From: an uncultured Monoglobus sp.
GTDB lineage: Bacteria > Bacillota > Clostridia > Monoglobales > Monoglobaceae
Length of the DNA stretch: 64,000 nt
Assembly (NCBI GenBank): GCA_947628795.1
Contig: CANRBF010000001.1
Coordinates: 62,001 to 126,000 of the forward strand
Reading direction: 5' to 3'
The translations under genes were made by a program, and so were the position numbers. This document shows, piece after piece, positions 45,269 to 53,810 of the stretch (position 1 is its first letter; the number at the start of each line of letters is the position of its first letter). A model generated the notes under the pieces. That model saw only the letters and a list, made by a program, of their open reading frames with translations. It did not search any database and had not been told where the DNA came from.

Positions 45269-45529
45269 TTGAAAGGCATAGACGCGGGAACTGCGGCGAG
45301 GACCATAGCGCTGGCTCTGGCGCTGTTCAATCAGGCCATGACAATGACGGGTCACAAGATAATAGACGTAGCCGACGACGATATCTATCAGGCGGTCAGT
45401 CTGATATTCACTATCGGAGCGTCGCTGGCGGCGTGGTGGAAGAACAACAGCTTCACCGCGGCGGCGAAAGCGGCCGACGAATACAAAAAACAACTGAAAT
45501 CGGGAGAAATTCACTCGGAGGTGAAATAA
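45269..45529 (+). CDS. Phage holin (SPP1-type)
   Basis: The TTG at 45269 is preceded by AAGGAGG at eight-base spacing; a GTG at 45260 would overlap that site. The 86-residue protein begins LKGIDAGTAARTIALALALF and has two hydrophobic segments and an AAWWKNNSFTAAAK motif, typical of the SPP1/phi-LC3 holin group. Holins permeabilise the membrane for endolysin release. It ends directly before the amidase start, so the two form a lysis cassette. Confidence 0.85.
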   Translation: MKGIDAGTAARTIALALALFNQAMTMTGHKIIDVADDDIYQAVSLIFTIGASLAAWWKNNSFTAAAKAADEYKKQLKSGEIHSEVK

Positions 45530-46405
45530 ATGTACAAGGTTTTTATCGACCCGGGGCACAATCACGACGGAGCTGACACGGGCGCCGCGGGCTTCGGGCT
45601 CAAGGAGCAGGATATATCGGTGCTGATAGCCCAAAAGCTCAGACCCATGCTTGAGAAAAACGGCTTTTCGGTAAAAATGAGCCGCGAGAACATCAACGAC
45701 AACGTGGCGAGCGGACTGTCGGCAAGCCTTTCCAAAAGGGCCGAGGAAGCAAACGACTGGGGCGCCGATATATTCGCCAGTATCCACTGCAACGCCGCCA
45801 ATACCAAGGCCTACGGCTGCGAAACCTACTGTGTGAGCCGCTCGGGAAAGGCGGGCAAACTGGCCGAGGCGGTCCAGAAATATATGCCCGAGGAGACCGG
45901 CAGACGCGACAGGGGCGTCAAGACAGCCAACTTCGCGGTGCTGACGCGCACCGTGATGCCCGCGATACTTGTTGAAACGGCGTTTATAGACAACTATGAC
46001 GACAATAAGTTCCTGGGCACCGAGAGCGGACGCGAAAAATGCGCCACAGCGATATGCAAGGGCATATGCGAATACTTCGGAATAAAATATAACAATGAAA
46101 GCGAGGATGAGCTTATGAGCAAAGAATATGACGAGCTTAAGGCCAAGAACGACAGCCAGGACAAGATAATCGGCAAGATCGGAATTGATATCCAAAACAA
46201 CAAGACCGAGATCGACGGCATCAAAAACACTCTCAAGAGATATGATTATGTTGACGAGAACATGCCCGCATGGGCGGTTCCCGCGATCACCAAGCTGGTG
46301 ACCAAGGGCTATCTTAAAGGCGACGAGAACGGCAGACTGAACCTGACCGAGGATCAGCTCAGGCTGTACACTGTCAACGACCGCGCCGGTCTCTACGGCG
46401 AATGA
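45530..46405 (+). CDS. N-acetylmuramoyl-L-alanine amidase (phage endolysin, Amidase_3)
   Basis: The 291-residue enzyme has the Amidase_3 zinc site: His in FIDPGHNHDG (about residue 9), Glu in FGLKEQD (about 25), His in ASIHCNA (about 85), and Glu in PAILVETAFIDN (about 150). A coiled segment (about 190-240) and a C-terminal helical module (MPAWAVPAITKLVTKGYLKG) similar to an SLH half-repeat follow. It cleaves the amide bond between muramic acid and L-alanine. It follows the holin gene with no gap. No other phage genes adjoin it; hydF and spoVM flank the cassette. Confidence 0.92.
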   Translation: MYKVFIDPGHNHDGADTGAAGFGLKEQDISVLIAQKLRPMLEKNGFSVKMSRENINDNVASGLSASLSKRAEEANDWGADIFASIHCNAANTKAYGCETYCVSRSGKAGKLAEAVQKYMPEETGRRDRGVKTANFAVLTRTVMPAILVETAFIDNYDDNKFLGTESGREKCATAICKGICEYFGIKYNNESEDELMSKEYDELKAKNDSQDKIIGKIGIDIQNNKTEIDGIKNTLKRYDYVDENMPAWAVPAITKLVTKGYLKGDENGRLNLTEDQLRLYTVNDRAGLYGE

Positions 46406-46427
46406 TCCGCCTAAGCAGTAAAAAATT

Positions 46428-46454
46428 CCGGAGCAAACGCTCCGGGATTTTTTT
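46428..46454 (+). terminator. Terminator of the holin-amidase cassette
   Basis: CCGGAGC AAAC GCTCCGG is followed by seven T. Its T-run overlaps the end of spoVM on the other strand. Confidence 0.9.
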
Positions 46455-46542
46455 ACTCGTCATCTTTTATTGTTTTCACTCCGAACATCAGCTTTAATAT
46501 CCCTCTGATAACCTTCGGAGGACGAATGACAACTATTTGCAT
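46453..46542 (-). CDS. spoVM: Stage V sporulation protein M (SpoVM)
   Basis: The 29-residue peptide from ATG 46542 (AAAGGAG upstream) begins MQIVVIRPPKVIRGILKLMF and continues GVKTIKDDE. It matches the SpoVM pattern of a short amphipathic helix with a basic-Pro turn near residue 9 (MKFYTIKLPKFLGGIVRAML in B. subtilis). SpoVM binds the convex forespore membrane and anchors the SpoIVA coat platform. Here it is divergent from, and only 350 bases away from, spoIVA, which supports the call. It follows a small membrane-protein gene on the same strand. Confidence 0.85.
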   Translation of the reverse strand: MQIVVIRPPKVIRGILKLMFGVKTIKDDE

Positions 46543-46564
46543 ATGTACCAACGCTCCTTTAAAA

Positions 46565-46747
46565 TTATTTTATGATAAACCAGATACCCGCCGCGATCAG
46601 CGCGATCCCGAATATCACGATAAGCATATAGGGCGGGATAATGTTTGCCAGAAACACTCCGGCGCCCAGCGCCACCAGCACCGGCCCCAGAACCTTCACG
46701 CAGTTCTTTTTTTCGCACTTGGGCTTCGGCTTTTTCCTAAGCAACAT
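46565..46747 (-). CDS. Small two-helix membrane protein upstream of spoVM
   Basis: This protein of about 60 residues has a basic, Cys-containing N-terminus (KKPKPKCEKKNCVKVLGP) and two hydrophobic segments (PVLVALGAGVFLANIIPP and YMLIVIFGIALIAAGIWFII). The exact start is uncertain: ATG at 46750 or 46747, or GTG at 46753. No family was recognised. It is on the same strand as spoVM, 22 bases upstream, so it may be expressed during sporulation. Confidence 0.55.
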   Translation of the reverse strand: MLLRKKPKPKCEKKNCVKVLGPVLVALGAGVFLANIIPPYMLIVIFGIALIAAGIWFIIK

Positions 46748-46816
46748 CATCACCGCCCTTTTTTAAAGCTTAATATAATATATTCCGCGGCGCGGTTTTT
46801 GTTACGAAATCGGTAA

Positions 46817-46845
46817 TCATATTTCAGGCGTTTTCGGCATATCAT
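46817..46845 (+). promoter_or_regulatory. Sigma-E-type promoter of spoIVA
   Basis: TCATATT (46817-46823), a 14-base spacer and CATATCAT (46838-46845) match the mother-cell sigma-E consensus (-35 KMATATT, -10 CATACAAT) with the right spacing, upstream of spoIVA, which is a sigma-E gene in Bacillus. Confidence 0.65.
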
Positions 46846-46892
46846 CTAACAAATGATGTATACCGCTGCACAAAGATTAAGGAGGAAACATA

Positions 46893-48356
46893 ATGCGAGA
46901 TAATTTATACGGCGACATCGCGCTCAGAACTCAGGGGGATATATATATCGGCGTGGTGGGCCCTGTGAGGACCGGAAAGTCAACATTTATAAAGCGGTTC
47001 ATGGATCTGCTTGTGCTGCCAAATATAGGTGACGACTACAAGCGGGAGCGGGCAATGGACGAACTTCCCCAGTCCGCCGCGGGCAAAATGATAATGACGA
47101 CCGAGCCCAAATTCATACCCAACGAGGCGGCGCGGATAACCGTGGGCGACCACGCCAATCTCAAGGTGCGCATGATCGACTGCGTGGGCTACATAGTGCC
47201 CAGCGCTCTCGGACATATCGAAAACGAGATGCCCCGCATGGTCATGACGCCGTGGTCGCAGACGCCCATGGAGTTTGAGCAGGCGGCGGAGATCGGAACG
47301 CGCAAGGTGATATCCGAGCATTCCACCGTGGGAGTTGTTGTGACGACCGACGGCAGCATAACCGAGATACCGCGCGCCGATTACGAGAAAGCCGAGGAAC
47401 GGGTGGTGAACGAGCTGTCGGCCCTCAAAAAGCCGTTTGTGATACTGCTCAACACCGCGGACCCGAGCGGCGCGGAGGCCGAAAAGCTGGCAGAGGAAAT
47501 GAGCGCGAAATACGGAGCCGCGGTCATTCCCGTAAGCTGCGCCGACATGAACGAGAGCGACCTAAATAATATTATGGAAAAAATACTTTACGAGTTCCCG
47601 CTGATGGAACTTCGGGTATCGGTGCCGTCGTGGCTGTCATCGGCGCAGGACGGCAGCGTCGCCGATGATATCTACGGCGTGATCGAAAACGCCGATAAAA
47701 TATCCGATGTTGAGAGCCTGCCCGCGCTTCTGGCCGAGCGGTGCGGCTTTATCGAAAGCGCCGCGGTGACCGACATAAACCCGGGCTACGGCGAGGCGAA
47801 AATAGAGATAACCGTGCCCGAAAACCTGTTCTTTAGGACCCTCAACGAGCGCACGGGACTCAATATAAACGACCGCCAGGCGCTGCTCGGGCAGCTTGAA
47901 GAGCTGGCGGATATGCGCAAAAAGTACGAGAAAGTCGCGTTCGCGCTTGGCGAGGTCGAGCGGGACGGCTACGGCATAGTGTATCCCTCGATCGACGAGC
48001 TGACCCTCGAGGAGCCCGAAATAATCAAGCAGGGCAGCCGCTTCGGCGTTCGGCTCAAGGCTGGCGCCACATCCATCCACATGATAAAAGCGGACATAAA
48101 AACAGAGGTCAGCCCTCTCGTGGGCACCGAGCGGCAGTCCGAGGAATTGGTCGAGTATTTGATGCGCGGCTTTGAGGACGATCCGAAAAAGATCTGGGAA
48201 TCAAATATATTCGGCAAATCCCTGCACGAGCTTGTCAACGAGGGTCTCCATAACAAGCTCGCGAAAATGCCCGATGACGCGCGCCGCAAGCTCCGCGAGA
48301 CATTGGAGCGCATAATCAATGAGGGCAGCGGCGGTCTGATCTGCATTATTTTGTAA
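46893..48356 (+). CDS. spoIVA: Stage IV sporulation protein A
   Basis: The 487-residue protein opens NLYGDIALRTQGDIYIGVVG, then PVRTGKSTF (Walker A of the TRAFAC-type ATPase, about residues 24-32). KANLKVRMIDCVGY (Walker B region) follows. The long middle and C-terminal domains are family-typical, and the protein ends GGLICIIL. SpoIVA is a cytoskeletal ATPase that polymerises on the forespore surface as the coat basement layer, recruited by SpoVM. AAGGAGG precedes the ATG. Confidence 0.96.
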   Translation: MRDNLYGDIALRTQGDIYIGVVGPVRTGKSTFIKRFMDLLVLPNIGDDYKRERAMDELPQSAAGKMIMTTEPKFIPNEAARITVGDHANLKVRMIDCVGYIVPSALGHIENEMPRMVMTPWSQTPMEFEQAAEIGTRKVISEHSTVGVVVTTDGSITEIPRADYEKAEERVVNELSALKKPFVILLNTADPSGAEAEKLAEEMSAKYGAAVIPVSCADMNESDLNNIMEKILYEFPLMELRVSVPSWLSSAQDGSVADDIYGVIENADKISDVESLPALLAERCGFIESAAVTDINPGYGEAKIEITVPENLFFRTLNERTGLNINDRQALLGQLEELADMRKKYEKVAFALGEVERDGYGIVYPSIDELTLEEPEIIKQGSRFGVRLKAGATSIHMIKADIKTEVSPLVGTERQSEELVEYLMRGFEDDPKKIWESNIFGKSLHELVNEGLHNKLAKMPDDARRKLRETLERIINEGSGGLICIIL

Positions 48357-48378
48357 AACAGAGCTTTTTGACAGACTA

Positions 48379-48406
48379 AGACCCCGTTTTTAAAAAAGCG
48401 GGGTCT
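48379..48406. terminator. Terminator between spoIVA and the symporter gene
   Basis: AGACCCCG TTTTTAAAAAAG CGGGGTCT is a bidirectional hairpin between convergent genes. Confidence 0.8.
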
Positions 48407-48430
48407 GACTTTATTGCAGATTTTTTATGT

Positions 48431-49978
48431 TTATTTTCCAAGCGACTCCTTCGCGGGAACCACAACCTCTTTGTTATAGCAGTCAAACATACCGTCAACC
48501 GCCTTGAGGTCCTTGGGCTTGCCCGTGAGCAGACTTACGACCGGAACGATAACCAGTCCCGCAAGCATCGCGATAACGCCGCAGTTAATGGGCGACTTCA
48601 ATATTTCGGGGAAGATGCCGGGCGTCAGGATATTGAGTATCATAATGCCCGCGCCAAAGATAAAGCTTGCCCAAACCGAGATCTTGTTGGTTCTCTTCCA
48701 GTAGAGGCCGTACATAAACGGAGCGAGGAACGCGCCCGCCAGAGCGCCCCAGGAAATACCCATCATCTGAGCTATGGCGCTGAGCTTATCCTTGTTGAGC
48801 GCGATTATCGCGGATATGGCAATAAACGCAACGATAAGTATTCTCATGATAAGAACCTGCTTCTTCTCGTCCATGTTCTTGATAACGTGACCCTTGAGAA
48901 GGTCGAGCGTCATGGTCGAGCTGGACGCCAGAACCAGAGACGAGAGCGTTGACATGGACGCCGAAAGCACAAGCACGATAACGACAGCGATCAGAATATC
49001 CGGAAGGCTCGAAAGCATTGTGGGAATGATCGCGTCAAATCCGCCTTCGATCGCGCCGCCGGGCAGGAACGTGAGCTTGTCGGTGAACAGTCTGCCGAAT
49101 CCGCCAAGGAAATAGCAGCCGCCCGCGACAACCAGAGCGAAGAACGTGGAAATTATCGTTCCCTTCTGAATGTCATTCTCGCTCTTGATAGCGTAGAATT
49201 TCTGGACCATCTGGGGCAGTCCCCATGTGCCCAGCGAGGTGAGCAGCACGACGAACAGCAGTCCCAGCGGATCGGGGCCGAAGAACGAGTTGAACGCTCC
49301 GGGAACCCCTGTGGGCGCCTCGATCGCGGCAAGTCCGTTAAGAGCCTCGACAAAGCCGCCGTTCTGAACCAGCACCGCCGCGATTACCGCCACTATACCG
49401 AACAGCATGATAACGCCCTGGATAAAGTCGTTGACCGCGGTGGCCATATATCCGCCCGCGATTACGTAAACGCCTGTCAGCACCGCCATTACGATAACGC
49501 ATACCGAGTAGTCGATCTTGGGGAACGCCATCGAGAAAAGTCTCGAAAGTCCGTTATAGAGCGACGCGGTATAAGGGATCAGGAATATGAACACGATAAC
49601 GGATGCCGCTATCTTAAGAGCCGTGCTCTGATACCTTTTTCCGAAATACTCGGGCATCGTGGCGCTGTGCAGATGCTGGGTCATAAGTCTGGTGCGCCGT
49701 CCGAGGATTATCCACGCGAGCAGTGAGCCGATGACCGCGTTTCCTATACCTATCCAAGACGAGGCGATACCGTACTTCCAGCCGAACTGGCCCGCGTATC
49801 CGACGAAAATAACCGCCGAGAAATACGATGTGCCGTACGCGAAAGCGGTGAGCCACGGGCCGACAGAACGTCCGCCGAGAACAAATCCGCTTACGTCAGT
49901 CGAGTGCTTTCTGCAGTACAGTCCCACCGAGACCATAACCGCGAAGAAAACGATCAACAATCCGATTTTCAAAACCAT
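48431..49978 (-). CDS. Sodium:solute symporter (SSS family), probably an amino-acid importer
   Basis: Started at ATG 49978 (AAAGG 12 bases upstream; an earlier ATG overlaps that site), the protein has 515 residues and about 13 membrane segments. SSS family landmarks are FVLGGRSVGPWLTAFAYGTS (TM1 loop), GYAGQFGWKYGIASSW, and IAGGYMATAVNDFIQGVIML. It also has LSASMSTLSSLVLASSS, with the Ser/Thr pair of the second sodium site. By general likeness it would be labelled a PutP-type proline symporter. The T-box upstream has an apparent UAC specifier and instead suggests tyrosine or another aromatic amino acid as substrate. Confidence 0.85.
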   Translation of the reverse strand: MVLKIGLLIVFFAVMVSVGLYCRKHSTDVSGFVLGGRSVGPWLTAFAYGTSYFSAVIFVGYAGQFGWKYGIASSWIGIGNAVIGSLLAWIILGRRTRLMTQHLHSATMPEYFGKRYQSTALKIAASVIVFIFLIPYTASLYNGLSRLFSMAFPKIDYSVCVIVMAVLTGVYVIAGGYMATAVNDFIQGVIMLFGIVAVIAAVLVQNGGFVEALNGLAAIEAPTGVPGAFNSFFGPDPLGLLFVVLLTSLGTWGLPQMVQKFYAIKSENDIQKGTIISTFFALVVAGGCYFLGGFGRLFTDKLTFLPGGAIEGGFDAIIPTMLSSLPDILIAVVIVLVLSASMSTLSSLVLASSSTMTLDLLKGHVIKNMDEKKQVLIMRILIVAFIAISAIIALNKDKLSAIAQMMGISWGALAGAFLAPFMYGLYWKRTNKISVWASFIFGAGIMILNILTPGIFPEILKSPINCGVIAMLAGLVIVPVVSLLTGKPKDLKAVDGMFDCYNKEVVVPAKESLGK

Positions 49979-50011
49979 TTTTTGAATCATCCTTTCTTTT
50001 TGCGGGCAAAA

Positions 50012-50285
50012 CAAAAAACCCGCTCTCTATTTTTAAACAGAGGACGAGCTTCACCCGTGGTACCACCTCAATTCACCGCTGCCTCACGGCCGCGGCCTCA
50101 GAAGGTATCATCAATACCCATGTTCTGTGACGGGAACTCCCGTTGCAGCCTACTCAGACGGCTCAAACCCTTTCGGTGCACTGCTCGCGGAATGTATTCG
50201 AAAACGCTTCCGTCATTGCCTCGCAGCTCCCGGCAACTCTCTCAAGACTTTCACGCCTCTACTTGTTTCCGCTCAAACGCATTTA
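50012..50285 (-). promoter_or_regulatory. T-box leader with apparent tyrosine (UAC) specifier
   Basis: The minus strand carries the T-box sequence AGGTGGTACCACGGGTG (50053-50069) and the AGTAGA bulge (50258-50263). The stem I base is GCGGAA paired with TTCCGC (50267-50272 with 50186-50191). The specifier region reads GAA UAC A, with UAC at 50194-50196. A stem III element (CGTCTGAGTAGGCTG) and a terminator hairpin ending in T6 (50012-50050) are also present. Uncharged tRNA should favour antitermination and switch on the symporter gene. The specifier reading is inferred from loop position. Confidence 0.82.
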
Positions 50286-50432
50286 AGTATAGTATAATTA
50301 TATTAACATAAATTTTTGATTAATGCAAGAAAAATTTTATAAAAAATAATAATTTTTATTTTAAAAATGGCGCCCGTTTGGGCGCCCTGCAAATTTATTG
50401 GGAAGAAATTAATTTGTTTTTCGTTTTGCCGC

Positions 50433-50586
50433 CCCCTCAGTCAGCTTCGCTGACAGCTCCCCCTCCTTCGGAAGGGGAGCCTAACCATGATTGCCTCGCT
50501 CAAAATCCGTAGGGGCGGACGACCCCGGCCGCCCGTCTGCCTCGCCCCTTGGGGAGAGGTGGCGCCGAAGGCGACGGAGAGGGGTA
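50433..50586. repeat. Intergenic repeats (A and B families)
   Basis: Positions 50433-50481 (CCCCTCAGTCAGCTTCGCTG ... CCTTCGGAAGGGG) form an A-family palindrome. Positions 50510-50540 (GTAGGGGCGGACGACCCCGG) are a B unit. Positions 50540-50586 (CCCCTTGGGGAGAGGTGGCG ... GACGGAGAGGGG) form a second, inverted A unit ending near the stop of the pectate-lyase-like gene. Positions 50286-50432 contain only the T-box promoter region and AT-rich sequence. Confidence 0.7.
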
Positions 50587-50607
50587 CCCTTAGTTATTTC
50601 ACCTCAA

Positions 50608-53571
50608 CTACCGATATGGTGCTTCATATGTTTCCGCGAGAGGTTTGCAAGCCTCGGTATTATTCCACAGCATGAGCTTAACATATTCGTTTGTATCTTG
50701 AGCAGAAATCATTCTGTCAAGCTTTACAAAATACTCACTTCCGCCATCCGCTTCGGTTTCGTGTTTTTCTATAAAAATATCGAGCAAGATATCATCTTTA
50801 TACTTCGCCATTATTACTGTGAACGGTGTACCGATCGGCGCTTTATCGCCAACGGTTATATCTATGCCTCCATGTATATAATCAATTTGTTTGATTTTCC
50901 ATTGTTTAGAATTTAGATCGGTTGCAGATGTTGGTGTTTCGGTCGGAACAGGCGTGAACGACGGTTCCGTTGATGAAACTGGGGTCGGAGCAGAAGTCGG
51001 ATTTGCTGTGGGTGACGCTGAAGGTGAAGGTGTTGGCGCTTCGGTCGGAACAGGTGTGAACGACGGTTCCGTTGATGAAACGGAAGTCGGTTCCGCAGTC
51101 GGAGTGTGCGTGGCCTCAATTATGGGCGTAGCCGTAGGTTCGGGAGTATTTGTCGGATCAGGCGTAAATACCTCCGCTGTAGGAGAGGGCGAAGGATCAT
51201 TATTTTCCGGATATATGCCGTCAATCAAATCATTTGCGTATTTTTCAATATTTGTGTAGCCGCTCGTTAAAATCTCCGCTGCATCGCTTGCGTTTGTTTT
51301 ATTAGTTCCGTTTAAGTCCTCCCATTTGTCCGGCAAACCGTCAGCATCAGTATCGGGTTCAGGTTTTCCGCTTAGAGAGGGCAATCCGCCGGCCTGCTCA
51401 GGCGTATCGATTATACCGTTGGTTCCATGTTCCGCGGTTCCGTTTCTTACATCATCAACAACTCTTGCATCAAGAGAATCACGCGACAGACTTGCTCCCG
51501 CACCCGCAAGTACGGACTCGTATGCTTCCTCGGCGGTTTCGGTATCTACCGGATAATCGTTTTGATACTTAAAATGCACATTCTGCGCGTCAGTATTATC
51601 CGAAATCGAACTGTATTTTACATTATTATGATTGACTCCGCTCAGTCCGTTTGTCCAGACATAATAATTTATAGCCGCAAAATCCTTGCTGACGCCCATT
51701 GCGTTATTTTCCGTAACGTCAGGATAACCATTTATGTAGTTTCCGTCAAGATAAAGATCAGTACTCCATACAAACGTTTGCCCGTTGCCTGTTGAAGTCA
51801 GTTCATATATTCTGTCTTTAACGCCGCTTCCGGTCGCCGGACCCGACTTATAGTAACAATTTACAATATTCAGCGCCAAGGCCGCCTGACCGCCGTATGC
51901 GGAATTGATCCCCCAATTATATATAACGTTGTTGCGCCAGTCCGAAATCATATTTTGCTGCGACATGTCATAATCGCCATCGTCTTTTCCGACAATCATT
52001 TTAAAGTCACCCTCCGGCGCTCTTGGAGTTCTGCTCTTATGGTGCGCCATCAGGTTATGGTGAAAGCTGGCATTTCTTCCGCCCCATATTCCGCCGTAGC
52101 CGTGGCTGCCCTTTTCGTGAATAGAGTTATTGAGGCTCTCGGATATTATGCACCACTGCATGGTAAAGTTTGTGTTGTCATAGAACGAAGCGCACTCGTC
52201 AACGCTCCAGCTTATCGAGCAATGATCAATTATTACGTTTCTCACGTTTCTGCCGCCGAGAGAATCATCTTCAATATCGTTCTTATCGCCCATTCTGAAA
52301 CGCAGATACCGCAGGATCACATTGCTCGAATTGATATGCGTGTCATAACCCGTGACGCATATTCCGTCGCCCGGCGCGGTTTGACCTAAGATAGTCAGAT
52401 CGCCGCCGCTTATGTTGAGGCGTGCTTTCAGCTCAATATTTCCCGCCACATCAAACACCACTATGCGGTTGCCTTTTGAAACCGCGTCACGCAGAGAACC
52501 TTTTATCACAGGTTCACCTAAATTCTTATCGTAATCCGCAAGGGTGGTCACATGGTATATTTCGGGGTTTGCCGCCGCTCTCGCGCCCGTGGCATACATG
52601 CCGCCGCCCTCGGCGCCCGGAAAAGCGGGGAGACTTTGGGTTACAGGTGTTTCTGTCGGCTTCGGCACGTTTGTCGGCGTAATTGTCGGCGTGGGTGTCG
52701 GCGTAATTGTCGGCGTGGGTGTCGGCGTAATTGTCGGCGTCGGTGTCGGCTTTGGCGAGGGTGTGGGGATCATTGTAGGTGCGGGTGTAACACCGGATGG
52801 GAGCGGTGTCGGATCGGGCAAGCAGCTAAGAGAGGCCTTTAATAAACCGCTGTTGCCTTCCTCTTCAATTTGCACCTGCCTCCATTCGCTTAAATATCCC
52901 AAATATTCGCCGCCGTAAAATAAATTAACGCCATAAAACGCGTACGCTTTGATATACTTTACGCTTCTCGGGATCGTGACACGCATCAGGTTTGATCCGC
53001 ACAGCGAATACCGACACAGTATTTCAACTCCGTCCGGAATAGTGTACATCATATTCAGCTTTTGCGAAGGAGCAAACACTAGTAGTGACATATCTTTGCT
53101 GAATAAAATTCCGTTCTCTGATTTGTAATTTAAATTCCCCGCGGCAACGGTTATATCCGACAGCATATTGCATCCTCTGAACGCGCCCTCCGCTATTTCG
53201 GATATGGTTGAAGGTATTGCGATATTTGTTATATTGTTCTTTGTTGTCATGCTTTCAAAAACCGAGTCGGATATGCCCGTTACAGTGTATCCGTCAAGCT
53301 GCTCGGGAAAATTGACTGCCGCGGCAGTCTCATCGGTATATTTTGTGATAGTCACAGTGCCGTGATCTTCATTATGTATATACTCAAAAGCACCCGAAGT
53401 GACCGGCTGAATATCCGTGATAGGCACACTTCCGATTGTTCCCGTGGCACTCACAAGCTTATGCGATACAGAATTAGTAAGACTTTTCTTAAATTCATTA
53501 TCCGCGACGGCGTTTTGTGACATTAATACCGTAACCATAACAAATGACAATATTAAATATATTTTTCTCAT
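50608..53571 (-). CDS. Secreted pectate-lyase-like protein (PL1 type) with BspA-like LRR
   Basis: The 987-residue protein has a signal peptide (1-23), BspA-type leucine-rich repeats (about 60-235, ITNIAIPSTISEIAEGAF), a PTPTPTITPT linker (about 255-320) and a right-handed beta-helix lyase domain (about 325-690). The domain opens LPAFPGAEGGGMYATGARAA, then GSLRDAVSKGNRIVVFDVAG, LTILGQTAPGDGICVTG, VILRYLRFRMGD and VRNVIIDHCSISWSVDE, the usual PL1-like order. A calcium-type DTDADGLPDKWEDLNGTNKT segment (about 745-765) follows, then another Pro/Thr/Ser linker and a C-terminal module ending KLMLWNNTEACKPLAETYEA. It would cleave pectin outside the cell. No SLH domain is present, so it is probably released or held by its linker modules. 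Confidence 0.87.
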   Translation of the reverse strand: MRKIYLILSFVMVTVLMSQNAVADNEFKKSLTNSVSHKLVSATGTIGSVPITDIQPVTSGAFEYIHNEDHGTVTITKYTDETAAAVNFPEQLDGYTVTGISDSVFESMTTKNNITNIAIPSTISEIAEGAFRGCNMLSDITVAAGNLNYKSENGILFSKDMSLLVFAPSQKLNMMYTIPDGVEILCRYSLCGSNLMRVTIPRSVKYIKAYAFYGVNLFYGGEYLGYLSEWRQVQIEEEGNSGLLKASLSCLPDPTPLPSGVTPAPTMIPTPSPKPTPTPTITPTPTPTITPTPTPTITPTNVPKPTETPVTQSLPAFPGAEGGGMYATGARAAANPEIYHVTTLADYDKNLGEPVIKGSLRDAVSKGNRIVVFDVAGNIELKARLNISGGDLTILGQTAPGDGICVTGYDTHINSSNVILRYLRFRMGDKNDIEDDSLGGRNVRNVIIDHCSISWSVDECASFYDNTNFTMQWCIISESLNNSIHEKGSHGYGGIWGGRNASFHHNLMAHHKSRTPRAPEGDFKMIVGKDDGDYDMSQQNMISDWRNNVIYNWGINSAYGGQAALALNIVNCYYKSGPATGSGVKDRIYELTSTGNGQTFVWSTDLYLDGNYINGYPDVTENNAMGVSKDFAAINYYVWTNGLSGVNHNNVKYSSISDNTDAQNVHFKYQNDYPVDTETAEEAYESVLAGAGASLSRDSLDARVVDDVRNGTAEHGTNGIIDTPEQAGGLPSLSGKPEPDTDADGLPDKWEDLNGTNKTNASDAAEILTSGYTNIEKYANDLIDGIYPENNDPSPSPTAEVFTPDPTNTPEPTATPIIEATHTPTAEPTSVSSTEPSFTPVPTEAPTPSPSASPTANPTSAPTPVSSTEPSFTPVPTETPTSATDLNSKQWKIKQIDYIHGGIDITVGDKAPIGTPFTVIMAKYKDDILLDIFIEKHETEADGGSEYFVKLDRMISAQDTNEYVKLMLWNNTEACKPLAETYEAPYR

Positions 53572-53810
53572 AATACATTCCTCCGTTTTAATATATTATT
53601 GTTCGTTGTAATACACAGGATTGGCATTTCAAATCACTAACCATGGTATTGTTAAACAACGAATACTGTAATCCCGTCACTTTAGATGGCATTGCAGCTT
53701 AATATCGAAATAGAATATTAATGGCATCAAATTGAATAAACCATTTCATTAATAAATATTTGCATTAGTATTATCAATGCTTTTAGCTATAAAGTTACCG
53801 ATATTAATTC

